From Marinagarivorans cellulosilyticus (GTDB taxonomy: Bacteria; Pseudomonadota; Gammaproteobacteria; Pseudomonadales; Cellvibrionaceae): a stretch of 64,000 bases of DNA. A model generated the notes under the pieces. The model saw nothing but the letters and a program-made list of their open reading frames with translations, was not told where the DNA came from and did not search any database. A program made the position numbers and the translations under genes. The stretch spans positions 1,886,001 through 1,950,000 of the forward strand of contig NZ_AP023086.1 in NCBI RefSeq assembly GCF_021655555.1. The letters run 5' to 3'. Positions 16,507 through 25,662 of the stretch are shown in pieces. Position 1 is the first letter of the stretch, and each line of letters opens with the position of its first letter.

Positions 16507-17043
16507 TTATTTGCTTTTTAACTTACTCTTTAATTCCAAAACTTTTGTTACACCAGAGCCTAGTTTCATTAACGATTTAAGGCTTTCTGGTTTCATGCTG
16601 CCTAAAGCGGTGGCCCAGTTGGTGAGCAGCTCTAGCAGGTCGTGGATTTCTTGTTGGCGTTTTATGCGGTAATTGCTTTCGCCTTCGTGCGCCAGTAATT
16701 GCGAACGCAAAAGCGATAGCGTTGGGTCTATTTCGCGTTTGCGGCGTTCTTCAAAAATAGTTTGTCCCATATCCCAAATACTGCCGCTGGCGGTGAAGTA
16801 TTCTTTGCGGTCGCCTGGCTTGTGGCTTAATTGAATCAAGCGCCACGATTGCAGCTCCTTTAGCCCCATGCTTACATTGCCACGGCTAATGCTTAGAGCT
16901 TCGGCGATATGGTCGGCATTGAGTGGCTCTTCGGTGATCACAAGAAGCGCGCAAATTTGGCCTACTGTACGGTTAAAGCCCCAGCGGCTGCCCATTTCAC
17001 CGCAGTGCATAATAAAGGTTTGGCTGTCGTGTGGCAGTTTCAT
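16507..17043 (-). CDS. GbsR/MarR-like winged-helix regulator
   Basis: The 178-residue protein has a winged-helix DNA-binding domain at about residues 25-85, with recognition helix region LSISRGNVSMGLKELQSW and wing KPGDRKEYFTAS. This is the GbsR (MarR-like) family pattern RGNVSM-L-eL--W. The C-terminal part is helical, likely a dimerisation domain. It is the first gene of the operon with cydAB. A perfect palindrome (17079-17104) lies in its promoter, so autorepression together with cydAB is likely. The signal sensed is not evident. Confidence 0.8.
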   Translation of the reverse strand: MKLPHDSQTFIMHCGEMGSRWGFNRTVGQICALLVITEEPLNADHIAEALSISRGNVSMGLKELQSWRLIQLSHKPGDRKEYFTASGSIWDMGQTIFEERRKREIDPTLSLLRSQLLAHEGESNYRIKRQQEIHDLLELLTNWATALGSMKPESLKSLMKLGSGVTKVLELKSKLKSK

Positions 17044-17078
17044 GCTTGCGCTACCTGTACTGGGATTGTGGTTATACT

Positions 17079-17104
17079 GAATTTTCAGAAATTACTGAAA
17101 ATTC
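17079..17104 (-). promoter_or_regulatory. Palindromic operator and promoter of the gbsR-cydAB operon
   Basis: Perfect 10-bp arms GAATTTTCAG (17079-17088) and CTGAAAATTC (17095-17104) with a 6-base spacer lie 36 bases upstream of the gbsR-like start. On the minus strand a TTTCAG -35 inside the palindrome and a TATAAC -10 18 bases downstream make a plausible promoter, so a bound repressor would block it. Confidence 0.7.
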
Positions 17105-17153
17105 TAAACCTTATTTGATATTCGTCAAGGCTTTTTGTATAAATAGGGGCGGC

Positions 17154-20100
17154 TTAGGCGGGTGGTTTTTCGGTTAGCTTTAGCTGGTTGGCAACTTGGG
17201 GGAGCAGCGCATATTTGGAAATGGGTTTGGTTAAAAAGTTGTTGGCGCCGACTTGGTATGCTTTGTTGAGATCTTCGTCGGTGAGGTTGGCTGATAGAAA
17301 GATAATGGGTAGCTGAGTCACTGGGTATTGCGCGCGCAGCCTTTGGCATAGCTCGTAGCCGTTCATGCCGGGCATCATTACGTCCATTATAACCATATCG
17401 GCGTGGCGGCCTTGGGCAAAGTAGTCTAACGCGGCTTGCCCGTTTATAGCTTCTTCTACCTTGTAGTGATGAAGCTGCAATATGCCGGTTAAAACAATAC
17501 GGTTGATGGTGTCGTCATCAACAATCAGAATAATTTTGCTTTGCGGGTTGCTGTGCAAGCAAGGTAGGGACTTTGGTGGCGGGCTGTTTTGCTGTGCCTG
17601 TGCGCTGGGTTGGGCTGTGGCGATTTTATGTTTTGTGGTGCCTGCAGTGTTTGGCTGCACAGCGGGTGGTTGTTGTGGCGTGGCGCGCTGGCTCTGGGTG
17701 TTCGCTAAAGGAAGCGTAAATGAAAAGATTGATCCTTTGTTCACCGTTGAAGTGACATGAATACGACCGCCTTGTAGTTCGATAAGCTGTTTAGCGATGG
17801 CTAAACCTAGGCCTGTGCCAGAGTAGCTTTGGTTATCGCCGTGTTCTACTTGGTGAAAAACCTCAAAGATATGGCCTAGCTGGTCTTCGGCTATACCAAT
17901 ACCGCTATCGCGAATAATAAAGCATAGCTCGTTGCCGTCGCGTTTACAGCTGAGCTGTACGCTGCCTTCAGTTGTGTATTTAATCGCGTTGCCGATAAGG
18001 TTGATGAGTATTTGCTGTAAGCGGTTTTCATCAGCCATTACGGCGGGAACGTTTTCATTAATATCATTTATTAACTGCAAGCTTTTGGCGTCGGCTAAAG
18101 GCCTGAGTAGGGCATCGACCTGGGATACAAGTTGGTGGGTAACGACCACTTGGCGGTGTATATTTAGGCTTTGTTCGCTCAGCTTAGAGTAATCTAGTAT
18201 GTCGTTGACCAAGCTAGCTAAGCGTTTGCCGCTATTGGTGATCATTGTGAGTTTGTCTAGGGTGTCTTTGTCGAGCTGTTCTTGCTTGGCGTCCATTAGG
18301 TTTTCGGCAATGCCTATAATGCCATTTAACGGGGTGCGCAATTCGTGTGAGGTACACGCTAAAAAGGCATCCTTGAATTTATCCAACTTAAGTAATTTAT
18401 TGTTAAGCGTTTTTTCGTGTTGCAGCTGTACTTTGCGCGCTTGAATATGGAATATAAAAAAAATAAATAGCGCAGCACTCAAGCAATATAGGGCATAGGC
18501 CCACCAGCTTAACCAAGGTGGCGAAAGAATAATGACTTCAACACTAGCTGGGTCGTTGGACCATACACCATCGTGGTTGGCTGATTTCACTTTAAAAATG
18601 TAAGTGCCGGCATCTAGGTTGGTATAGGTAGCTGTGCGGCGGTGGCCTACTGCGTGCCAGTCTTTGTCGAAGCCTTCTAGAATGTACATATAAGTGTTTT
18701 GGTCGGTTAGCTGGTAACTAAGCGATGCAAATTCAAACGAAAAAACCGATTGATCATGATCAAGGGTAATGCGTTTGGTGTGGTTGATCGTTTTTGTCAG
18801 TGGAGATTGATCGTCGTGTAAATTAATTACCTTGTTAAAAATACTAAACCCTGTAATCACAGTTTTTGGTGGTGTTGGGTTTTTTTCAATTTTAGCCGGG
18901 GTTATTAAACTAAAGCCGCCGGTGCTACCGGCAAAGATATCACCATTTTTAAGCGTGATAATGGCGTTGCGGTTGTATATGTTGCTGAGTAAGCCGTGAC
19001 GCTTGGTTAATTGCGTAAACTGGCCGGTCGTTGGGTGGAATGTATACAAACCTTGCAATGTATTTAACCACAATAAACCTTGCTTATCTTGGGTGATGCC
19101 TGAAATGGCGAGTTTGTCTAAACCTTGATTTTCACCGATTTGTTTAAAGCTTTCGGTATCGCGGTCCATCAAGTTCAGGCCGCCACCGTGGGTGCCTATC
19201 CACAAATTGTTGTCGTTGTCTTCAAATATAGCTTTAACAAAATTGGCGCTAAGCGAATGCGGTTGCTTGGCATTGTGTTGAAACTGGCGAAAGGTATGTG
19301 TGTTTCTATCAAATAGAAATAAACCTCTATCGGAGGCTATCCAAAAATTATTGCGTTTATCTTCATAGATGTCGCGGCTATATAAATTATTGGGCTTGCC
19401 TGTATTCTTATCAATAGGTTGAAAGTGAGAAAAAGTTGAGTTTTCGGAATTGAAGCGATTCAGTCCCAGTTCTGTTGCAACCCATAAATTTTTCTGGCTA
19501 TCGATTAATAATCGCCACGGTTCTACGCCTAATAAAGAGTGTGGGTCTGAAGGTTGGTATGTAAAATGTTCGAATGTTTTATCTCGTAAATTAATCTTAT
19601 TCAAACCCTGCGACCAGCTGCCCACCCATAAATGATGTTGGGCATCGATGGCTAAACTAAGAGAGGTATTGCCAGACAAGGTATTGCTATTGTTAGCATC
19701 GTGAAAAAACCGCGTAATGTTTTGGTTGCTGCGGTTAAAATGAGAAAGGCCAAATCCTGTGCCGATCCATAGGTTGCCTTGGTCGTCTTCTGTTACCGAT
19801 AGCACACCACCATCGGTGAGTGAATTATCGTCTTGTGAATGGTGCCGAAAATTTTGAAAGGCAGAGGCTTGTTTATCTAAGCGGTCTACTCCTGAAGGAA
19901 AAAAACCAAGCCACAAATCGCCTACGTCATCTTCAAAAATAGTGCGCACGGCATAATTGCCTGGCGAGCTGTTATCGGATTCATTGTAAGCATAACGCAC
20001 CAGCCATGGGCCATCTTGCGACAGCCGATTAATGCCGCCGCCATCGCCGACCCACATGCGACCAAAACGGTCTTGGGTTATCGACCAAATAACATCGCGC

Positions 20101-21035
20101 CTTTCACCTTCGGGTTGCGCATATTGGTGTAGTACTTTGCCTTGCTGGTTAATGGCCAGTAGGTCTCCGTGGTAGGTGCCGGCCCAAATAACATTGCGGT
20201 TGTCAATAAACACTGAGCGTACATCACTGTGTTTATGGCTGGATAATAATGCGGATTGCGCGAGGTTGAATTGTGCTTCCATGGTGTAATGCGACACCTT
20301 CACAAGCCCGTGCGCAAGGGTGGCTAACCACAAATTGTTTTTGTTGTCGGTACTGATATCTGAAATAGCCAACTGGCTTGCGGTATGGTCATTAGGCAGC
20401 GATAGCATCAATGGTATTAGCTTTTGTTTTTCGTGATCAAACCTTAATAGCCCCGCGCTACTGCCTAACCATAGTTGTTGGGTCGCATCTTCATGCAGTG
20501 TACGCAAAGCGTTGAAATCGGCGTTAACGCGGTATTTTTCTGGCACGGTGTACAGGCTAAAACTATTGCTTTCGGGGTTAAAACGATTAAGCCCGGCCTC
20601 TGTTGCGACCCACAACTGCCCTTGGCTATTGACGAGCAAATCGTTAACTAAATTAGAGGCAAGGCTATTAGCGGTATTAGCGACATGTTTAAAGGTTAAT
20701 AATTGATGGCCATCAAAACGAGCTAAGCCATTATTGCTGGCAAACCAAATAAAGCCTTCTTGGTCCATTTCGATGGCGTTGATATAACCAAGTGCCTCAA
20801 CTTCATTCGGCAGAACATGCGTAAAAGAAAAGTGCTCTTTCTTTAAATTGGCAGGCGATGCCTGCGCTTGGATAGCGAAGATTGGCATCAGCAACTGAGT
20901 TAACGCCAAAAGGAGTAAGAGTCGCGCTTTTATACCGATATGGCTTAAGCAGGGGCGTAGCCAGCTATTAACGCGCAGAAGTGCGTGTGAAGCCCGAGTA
21001 TACCTAGCCTGTGCGCCGGCCATCCAATTAACCAT
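17154..21035 (-). CDS. Propeller-type hybrid sensor histidine kinase/response regulator
   Basis: A very large one-protein two-component system. After a signal/anchor segment (ARLLLLLALTQLLMPIFAI) come about 14 reg-prop repeats (motifs such as LWIGT-GGLN and LWVATE-GLNRF). Then follow a Y_Y_Y domain (YILEGFDKDWHAVG), one membrane helix (WWAYALYCLSAALFIFFIF), HisKA (SHELRTPLNGIIG, with the phospho-His), HATPase (GNAIKYT, DSGIGI, GTGLGLAIAK) and a C-terminal receiver (VDDDTINR, phospho-Asp in VIMDVMMPG, Lys in LTKPIS). Such proteins sense periplasmic signals, often polysaccharides. No AraC-type output domain is fused, so a partner may act downstream. The longest frame starts at a GTG at 21074; I prefer the ATG at 21035, but neither has a clear Shine-Dalgarno. 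Confidence 0.92.
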   Translation of the reverse strand: MVNWMAGAQARYTRASHALLRVNSWLRPCLSHIGIKARLLLLLALTQLLMPIFAIQAQASPANLKKEHFSFTHVLPNEVEALGYINAIEMDQEGFIWFASNNGLARFDGHQLLTFKHVANTANSLASNLVNDLLVNSQGQLWVATEAGLNRFNPESNSFSLYTVPEKYRVNADFNALRTLHEDATQQLWLGSSAGLLRFDHEKQKLIPLMLSLPNDHTASQLAISDISTDNKNNLWLATLAHGLVKVSHYTMEAQFNLAQSALLSSHKHSDVRSVFIDNRNVIWAGTYHGDLLAINQQGKVLHQYAQPEGERRDVIWSITQDRFGRMWVGDGGGINRLSQDGPWLVRYAYNESDNSSPGNYAVRTIFEDDVGDLWLGFFPSGVDRLDKQASAFQNFRHHSQDDNSLTDGGVLSVTEDDQGNLWIGTGFGLSHFNRSNQNITRFFHDANNSNTLSGNTSLSLAIDAQHHLWVGSWSQGLNKINLRDKTFEHFTYQPSDPHSLLGVEPWRLLIDSQKNLWVATELGLNRFNSENSTFSHFQPIDKNTGKPNNLYSRDIYEDKRNNFWIASDRGLFLFDRNTHTFRQFQHNAKQPHSLSANFVKAIFEDNDNNLWIGTHGGGLNLMDRDTESFKQIGENQGLDKLAISGITQDKQGLLWLNTLQGLYTFHPTTGQFTQLTKRHGLLSNIYNRNAIITLKNGDIFAGSTGGFSLITPAKIEKNPTPPKTVITGFSIFNKVINLHDDQSPLTKTINHTKRITLDHDQSVFSFEFASLSYQLTDQNTYMYILEGFDKDWHAVGHRRTATYTNLDAGTYIFKVKSANHDGVWSNDPASVEVIILSPPWLSWWAYALYCLSAALFIFFIFHIQARKVQLQHEKTLNNKLLKLDKFKDAFLACTSHELRTPLNGIIGIAENLMDAKQEQLDKDTLDKLTMITNSGKRLASLVNDILDYSKLSEQSLNIHRQVVVTHQLVSQVDALLRPLADAKSLQLINDINENVPAVMADENRLQQILINLIGNAIKYTTEGSVQLSCKRDGNELCFIIRDSGIGIAEDQLGHIFEVFHQVEHGDNQSYSGTGLGLAIAKQLIELQGGRIHVTSTVNKGSIFSFTLPLANTQSQRATPQQPPAVQPNTAGTTKHKIATAQPSAQAQQNSPPPKSLPCLHSNPQSKIILIVDDDTINRIVLTGILQLHHYKVEEAINGQAALDYFAQGRHADMVIMDVMMPGMNGYELCQRLRAQYPVTQLPIIFLSANLTDEDLNKAYQVGANNFLTKPISKYALLPQVANQLKLTEKPPA

Positions 21036-21342
21036 GTCAGTGGTGTGTGTACTTAGTCTAGACCAGCATTCCACCCAACGTGGCAGTTTAGGACGGGCTG
21101 CATCTTGGGTGACATTTTGTGGCGGTTTATGCCACCGAGTGGGCGAGAAACAGGTTTTCCTTAAAAAATAAGGTACGCATTAATATATTATGAACGTCTC
21201 GCATGTTAAGTGTCTGTGTCGAGCCACTATCAAGGATGTTAGGCGGGTAAATTGTCGACTTTCTTGCTGGTGTGTATTCAAGACGCCCAAGCTGTGTCCT
21301 GTCCAGTGGGCATTTTTACCGTAAAAAAAATAGGGAATTTGC

Positions 21343-23988
21343 ATGAAATTAATCAAAAACCTTCTGCGCTTAAGTGCAGGTCTTAGTGTTATTGCGATGG
21401 CCAATACCGCCTTCGCAGGGACTGTTTATAAACACGAGGTAGCAGAATACTTAGCCAGTAAGGTAGAGGTGCAGCCTGCTCCAGTAGCTGCAAGGCCTAC
21501 ATCTTGGGCCGATCGGCATTCTAGAGTATTTAGTCCTGCGCCACGTATTGTTGGTGGTGGGTCGGCGGATCCGGCCGACTGGCCGTACATTGTATCGCTG
21601 GTGCAAAAGGGGGCTAATCCTCTGGATGGTCACTTTTGTGGCGGTAGCTTAATTCGTCCAGATGTTGTTTTAACCGCATCACATTGTGTAGATGGTGCGG
21701 GTGTTAATTCGTTCGATGTGTATGTGGGCTCTAATATTTTGTCGGACCCAGGTGCAACCGGAGAAATTATTGGTGTTAAAAAGATAAAAATGCACGAAGA
21801 TTTTAGCCTCGCTGCTTTATCGAATGATATTGCTCTTATCTTCTTAGAGCGAGCCACCAACCTTCCAACGCTGCCGACTTTATCGAGCGAGCAGATGATG
21901 TCGGTCAATGTCGGAGACGCTTTTAAAGTGGCAGGTTGGGGCAATATGGATCCTAACTTTCCTGAGTTTCCAGATTTTTTGCAAGAAGTCGATGTGCAAC
22001 ACATTGACCCAGAAATTTGCAATGAAGCCTACGAGCCTATTTTTGGTCCAGACACAATTAACGAGACGATGATTTGTGCAGGCACTTTTGTTGGCGGTAA
22101 AGATTCGTGCCACGGTGATAGCGGTGGCCCGCTTGTTGTCGAGGTAGATGGTGAGCCTCATCAAGTGGGTGTTGTTAGTTTCGGCAATGGTTCATGCGCC
22201 GATCCGGGCTTTTTTGGCGTTTACGCCAAAGTCCCTCATTTTGAAGCGTGGATTGCACGTAATTTATCAACAAAAATTATAGATCACCCTGTGCAAGATA
22301 TTAACTTGCAAGCATGTATTGATAACGCCGCCCAAGCGGCTGGCTGGACTGATATTACAGAGGTAATCAGTTTGCAATGCGATGCCATGGGCATTACTAA
22401 CCTGCAAGGCATAGAGAGCTACGAAAATATTTTTGAGCTGAGCTTAGGGGATAACCCCATTAGTGATATCACACCTCTCGAAAAGTTAACACAATTACAG
22501 TTTCTGAACTTATCTGGAACTCTTGTTGATAGCCTAAATCCATTGGCTCGCCTAACGCAGCTTAGTTTTGTGATGTTGTTTGATATTGAAGGTGTTGATT
22601 GCTTAGATGTTAATTCTGGTGTTTTTACTTATGACGATATTGCAAATGCTTGCTTTAATTTTGTAGCCGATATTGTGGTTGAGGACCCAGGCCTTCAGCG
22701 TTGTATTACAGGCATGGCAGAGTTTAATGATTGGCTATTGGTGGAGGAGGTCGAAGGCCTTTCTTGTTTTGCACATGATATTCATTCACTAAGTGGTATC
22801 GAGCAGCTTAATCATTTGTTCTACATTTTTGCAGACCAAAATCAAATTCAAGACGTTTCTCCTTTGGCGAGTATGCAGCGATTAGAGCTGTTGGTGTTGG
22901 AGGGTAACAATATTTCGGATATCAGCGCTTTAGAAGAGTTAACGTCACTTTTTTTATTGGTACTATGGAATAACCAAGTCAGTGATATATCGGCGCTTTC
23001 GAATATGACGTCTTTGGTGGTTCTAGACTTAGAAAATAACAACGTCAGTGATATATCTGCCTTGGAAAATCTCGTTAATTTACAAACGATTTTGTTGGTA
23101 AATAATCCTGTGACGTGTATGGATGTAAGCGCGCCATTTTCTTACCTAGACATTCCATCAGAATGTTTTGCCCCGCCGGTTGTATTTATTGATACCGACG
23201 GCGATGGTTGGTTTGATTTTGAAGATAACTGCCCGAATAAAGCTAATGCCAACCAAAAAGATACTGACGCTGATGGTATCGGAAACCGTTGTGATAGTGA
23301 TGACGATAATGATGGCTTTAGCGATGCCGAAGAGAACCAAGTGGGCTCCAATCCAAGAAACCCAAATTCTACCCCAATTAGCATTTTAACCGATTGGGAT
23401 AGCGACGGTTTGCTGGATGAAAACGATAATTGCCCAAATAAAGCTAACGCTAATCAGAAAGACTTTGACCTTGACGGCATGGGCGACGCTTGTGATAGTG
23501 ATGATGATAATGATGGCTTCACCGACGCTCAAGAAAATAATGCTGGATCGTTACCGCGTAATCCAAATTCGACACCAATGACAGTGATCATTGATTTTGA
23601 TAATGATGGTATTGTTGATTGGGAGGATAATTGCATGGAAAAAGCTAACGCTAACCAAAAGGACTTTGACCGTGATGGATTAGGGGATGCATGCGACAGC
23701 GACGATGACAATGATGGTTTTTCGGATGCGGAAGAAAATAATGCAGGTTCCAAACCTAAAAACCCACAATCTACTCCTATAACAATAATTGATGATTCAG
23801 ATAGTGATGGCATTCCTAATAGTTGGGATAATTGTGTTGATAAACCCAATGCCAATCAAAAGGATACTGACCAAGATGGTTTGGGTAATGCGTGTGACCG
23901 CGATGATGATAATGATGGTTTTTCAGATGTAGAAGAAAAACTAGCCGGTACACATCCCAGGAATCCAGCATCTTTTCCTGCAGGGTAG
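21343..23988 (+). CDS. Secreted trypsin-like protease with LRR and thrombospondin type 3 repeats
   Basis: The 881-residue protein has a signal peptide (about 1-25). An S1 protease domain begins at RIVGGG (69) and has an intact triad: His114 (TASHC), Asp162 (SNDIALI) and Ser260 (CHGDSGGPL). From about 335 to 610 it has leucine-rich, internalin-like repeats (for example NNISDISALEELTSL) in two blocks separated by Cys-containing segments. From about 618 to the end it has four thrombospondin type 3 calcium-binding repeats (DTDGDGWFDFEDNCPN, then DSDDDNDGFSDAEE). It is probably extracellular or surface-bound and calcium-stabilised. A terminator follows. The order protease-LRR-TSP3 is unusual. Confidence 0.9.
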   Translation: MKLIKNLLRLSAGLSVIAMANTAFAGTVYKHEVAEYLASKVEVQPAPVAARPTSWADRHSRVFSPAPRIVGGGSADPADWPYIVSLVQKGANPLDGHFCGGSLIRPDVVLTASHCVDGAGVNSFDVYVGSNILSDPGATGEIIGVKKIKMHEDFSLAALSNDIALIFLERATNLPTLPTLSSEQMMSVNVGDAFKVAGWGNMDPNFPEFPDFLQEVDVQHIDPEICNEAYEPIFGPDTINETMICAGTFVGGKDSCHGDSGGPLVVEVDGEPHQVGVVSFGNGSCADPGFFGVYAKVPHFEAWIARNLSTKIIDHPVQDINLQACIDNAAQAAGWTDITEVISLQCDAMGITNLQGIESYENIFELSLGDNPISDITPLEKLTQLQFLNLSGTLVDSLNPLARLTQLSFVMLFDIEGVDCLDVNSGVFTYDDIANACFNFVADIVVEDPGLQRCITGMAEFNDWLLVEEVEGLSCFAHDIHSLSGIEQLNHLFYIFADQNQIQDVSPLASMQRLELLVLEGNNISDISALEELTSLFLLVLWNNQVSDISALSNMTSLVVLDLENNNVSDISALENLVNLQTILLVNNPVTCMDVSAPFSYLDIPSECFAPPVVFIDTDGDGWFDFEDNCPNKANANQKDTDADGIGNRCDSDDDNDGFSDAEENQVGSNPRNPNSTPISILTDWDSDGLLDENDNCPNKANANQKDFDLDGMGDACDSDDDNDGFTDAQENNAGSLPRNPNSTPMTVIIDFDNDGIVDWEDNCMEKANANQKDFDRDGLGDACDSDDDNDGFSDAEENNAGSKPKNPQSTPITIIDDSDSDGIPNSWDNCVDKPNANQKDTDQDGLGNACDRDDDNDGFSDVEEKLAGTHPRNPASFPAG

Positions 23989-24021
23989 AAGTCCATTCTC
24001 TAAACAACTAAGATGAACCTT

Positions 24022-24053
24022 AAAAGGCAGCGGTTTCTACCGCTGCCTTTTTT
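24022..24053 (+). terminator. Rho-independent terminator after the protease gene
   Basis: GGCAGCGG and CCGCTGCC arms with a 6-base loop are followed by TTTTTT, about 35 bases after the stop. Confidence 0.9.
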
Positions 24054-24326
24054 ATTTCAGGCGTTCATTTTTCTCGCCATTAAAACACAGGTCTTTTTTG
24101 TGGACATTACTGTGGGATATTTAAGTATGCAATATTTGATGTTTTATTGATCTTATGGTCAGAGTAACAATGTGGTGGCCTTTGTGTTTTTTAGCCTGTA
24201 AATCCTCATTTTTTGAGTGCTTTTATAGTGGGCGCGTGATTCATCTGGTTACTGGCGCCTAAGCCCGCATATTTTAAAAATAGATGGTATATTTGCCGTC
24301 CAACGAATTGATAATAAGTGGCGCGG

Positions 24327-24336
24327 CAAGCGCTTG
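24327..24336. promoter_or_regulatory. LacI-type operator-like palindrome upstream of xylanase
   Basis: The perfect palindrome CAAGCGCTTG, with the central CG typical of LacI-family operators, lies about 30 bases upstream of the xylanase start. A TATAAT hexamer follows at 24346-24351. The rest of 24054-24326 shows no gene. A link to sugar-responsive control is inferred. Confidence 0.45.
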
Positions 24337-24366
24337 TTTTGTTCTTATAATATAAAGAAGCCTGAT

Positions 24367-25503
24367 ATGAAAATTTCTAATATTGCATTAGTAGCTGTTT
24401 TAGCGGCACCCCTTTTTCAGGGTTGTGCAACGACCAACTCTTCAGACGATACACTTAAAAGTGTATACAACGATAAATTCGCCATTGGGGCTACGGTGAA
24501 TAACGCGATGCTAGAAGCAAAACGTGACCCTTCCTTAGACGTGGTTAAACAACACTTTTCAGCTATTACTACTGACAACGCATTAAAGTGGGAGGTGATG
24601 AACCCCACGCCTGACGAGTTTAAACTTGATATTGTTGATCGCTTTGTTGAATTTGGGGAAAAAAATAATATTCAACTAGTGGGCCACGTATTGTATTGGC
24701 ATAGCCAAACGCCTGACTGGGTTTTTGAGGATGATAATGGCAACCTACTTACCCGTGAAGCATTATTAAAACGCATGCGTGAAAGGGCTAAATTATTAGC
24801 TGCACGTTATGGCGATACTATTAAAATTTGGGATGTTGTAAACGAAGCCGTTAATGATGACGGCACCCTGCGAGAATCGAAATACCATAAAATTATTGGC
24901 CCCGATTTTATCGAGCAAGCGTTTCGCATCGCCGCAGAGGAATTTCCTGCCGATTGTAAACTGTTGTATAACGATTACGGTATGGATCGCCTTGGCCGAC
25001 AGAAAACAGTAGTCGCCATACTGAATGACTTTAAACGCCGAGGTATAAAAATTGACGGCGTTGGCTTGCAAGGACATTGGTCGATGGATCAGCCAAGTTT
25101 GCAGGCAATTGATAATGCTTTAACAGCTTATGCTGGTACGGGTGTTCCTATGCATATTACTGAGCTAGATCTCGATTATTTAGGCCGAGAGCATTTTTTT
25201 AGTGCAGATGTCGATATGGAAAAGCTCGTAGCGACGCCAGAAAATAATCCTTATCCCGATGGTCAATTTCCCCCGTCTGCTGACGAAGCGCTAGCGCAGA
25301 GATACAAAGCCATTTTTGGCTTGTTTTTAAAGCATGCTGATAATATAGATCGGGTAACCTTCTGGGGTGTGAATGATGGCGATTCTTGGTTAAATGGCTG
25401 GCCGGTTAAAGGGCGTACGAATTACCCTCTACTGTTTGACCGCAATAATCAGGCAAAACCTGCAGTAGATGTATTGCTAAAGCTCGGCCGAGAAGCTAAG
25501 TAA
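24367..25503 (+). CDS. GH10 endo-1,4-beta-xylanase, lipoprotein
   Basis: The 378-residue protein is a single GH10 domain behind a lipoprotein signal (lipobox FQGC, Cys20). Family motifs include WEVMNP, GHVLYWHSQTP, the acid/base Glu160 in WDVVNEAVND and the nucleophile Glu266 in HITELDLD, with TFWGVNDGDSWLN near the C-terminus. It should hydrolyse internal beta-1,4-xylosidic bonds at the cell surface or in the periplasm. Most such anchored enzymes act on oligosaccharides brought to the cell, which is an inference here. I use the ATG at 24367 because the lipoprotein signal starts there; the longer frame adds 11 residues. No carbohydrate-binding module is present. Confidence 0.93.
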   Translation: MKISNIALVAVLAAPLFQGCATTNSSDDTLKSVYNDKFAIGATVNNAMLEAKRDPSLDVVKQHFSAITTDNALKWEVMNPTPDEFKLDIVDRFVEFGEKNNIQLVGHVLYWHSQTPDWVFEDDNGNLLTREALLKRMRERAKLLAARYGDTIKIWDVVNEAVNDDGTLRESKYHKIIGPDFIEQAFRIAAEEFPADCKLLYNDYGMDRLGRQKTVVAILNDFKRRGIKIDGVGLQGHWSMDQPSLQAIDNALTAYAGTGVPMHITELDLDYLGREHFFSADVDMEKLVATPENNPYPDGQFPPSADEALAQRYKAIFGLFLKHADNIDRVTFWGVNDGDSWLNGWPVKGRTNYPLLFDRNNQAKPAVDVLLKLGREAK

Positions 25504-25533
25504 CGAGAAGCTAAGTAACGAGAAGCTAATAAA
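25489..25533 (+). repeat. 15-bp tandem repeat spanning the xylanase stop codon
   Basis: Three tandem units of CGAGAAGCTAAGTAA (the last slightly changed) begin in the last codons of the xylanase. The first unit contains the stop codon, so the duplicated copies lie in the 3' untranslated region and do not alter the protein. Confidence 0.85.
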
Positions 25534-25600
25534 TAGTACCGATAAACATTAACTGCGGCCCATATGGTGTAGTAAAAACGCTTTATACTGACCAATCAAG

Positions 25601-25635
25601 ACCGCTATGGCTGTTTATGCTTTAGCGGTTTTTTT
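25601..25635 (+). terminator. Rho-independent terminator after xylanase
   Basis: ACCGCTA and TAGCGGT arms with a 15-base loop are followed by a run of seven T. Confidence 0.75.
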
Positions 25636-25662
25636 ACATTTGAAGAGTTAGGCGAGGTTAAA

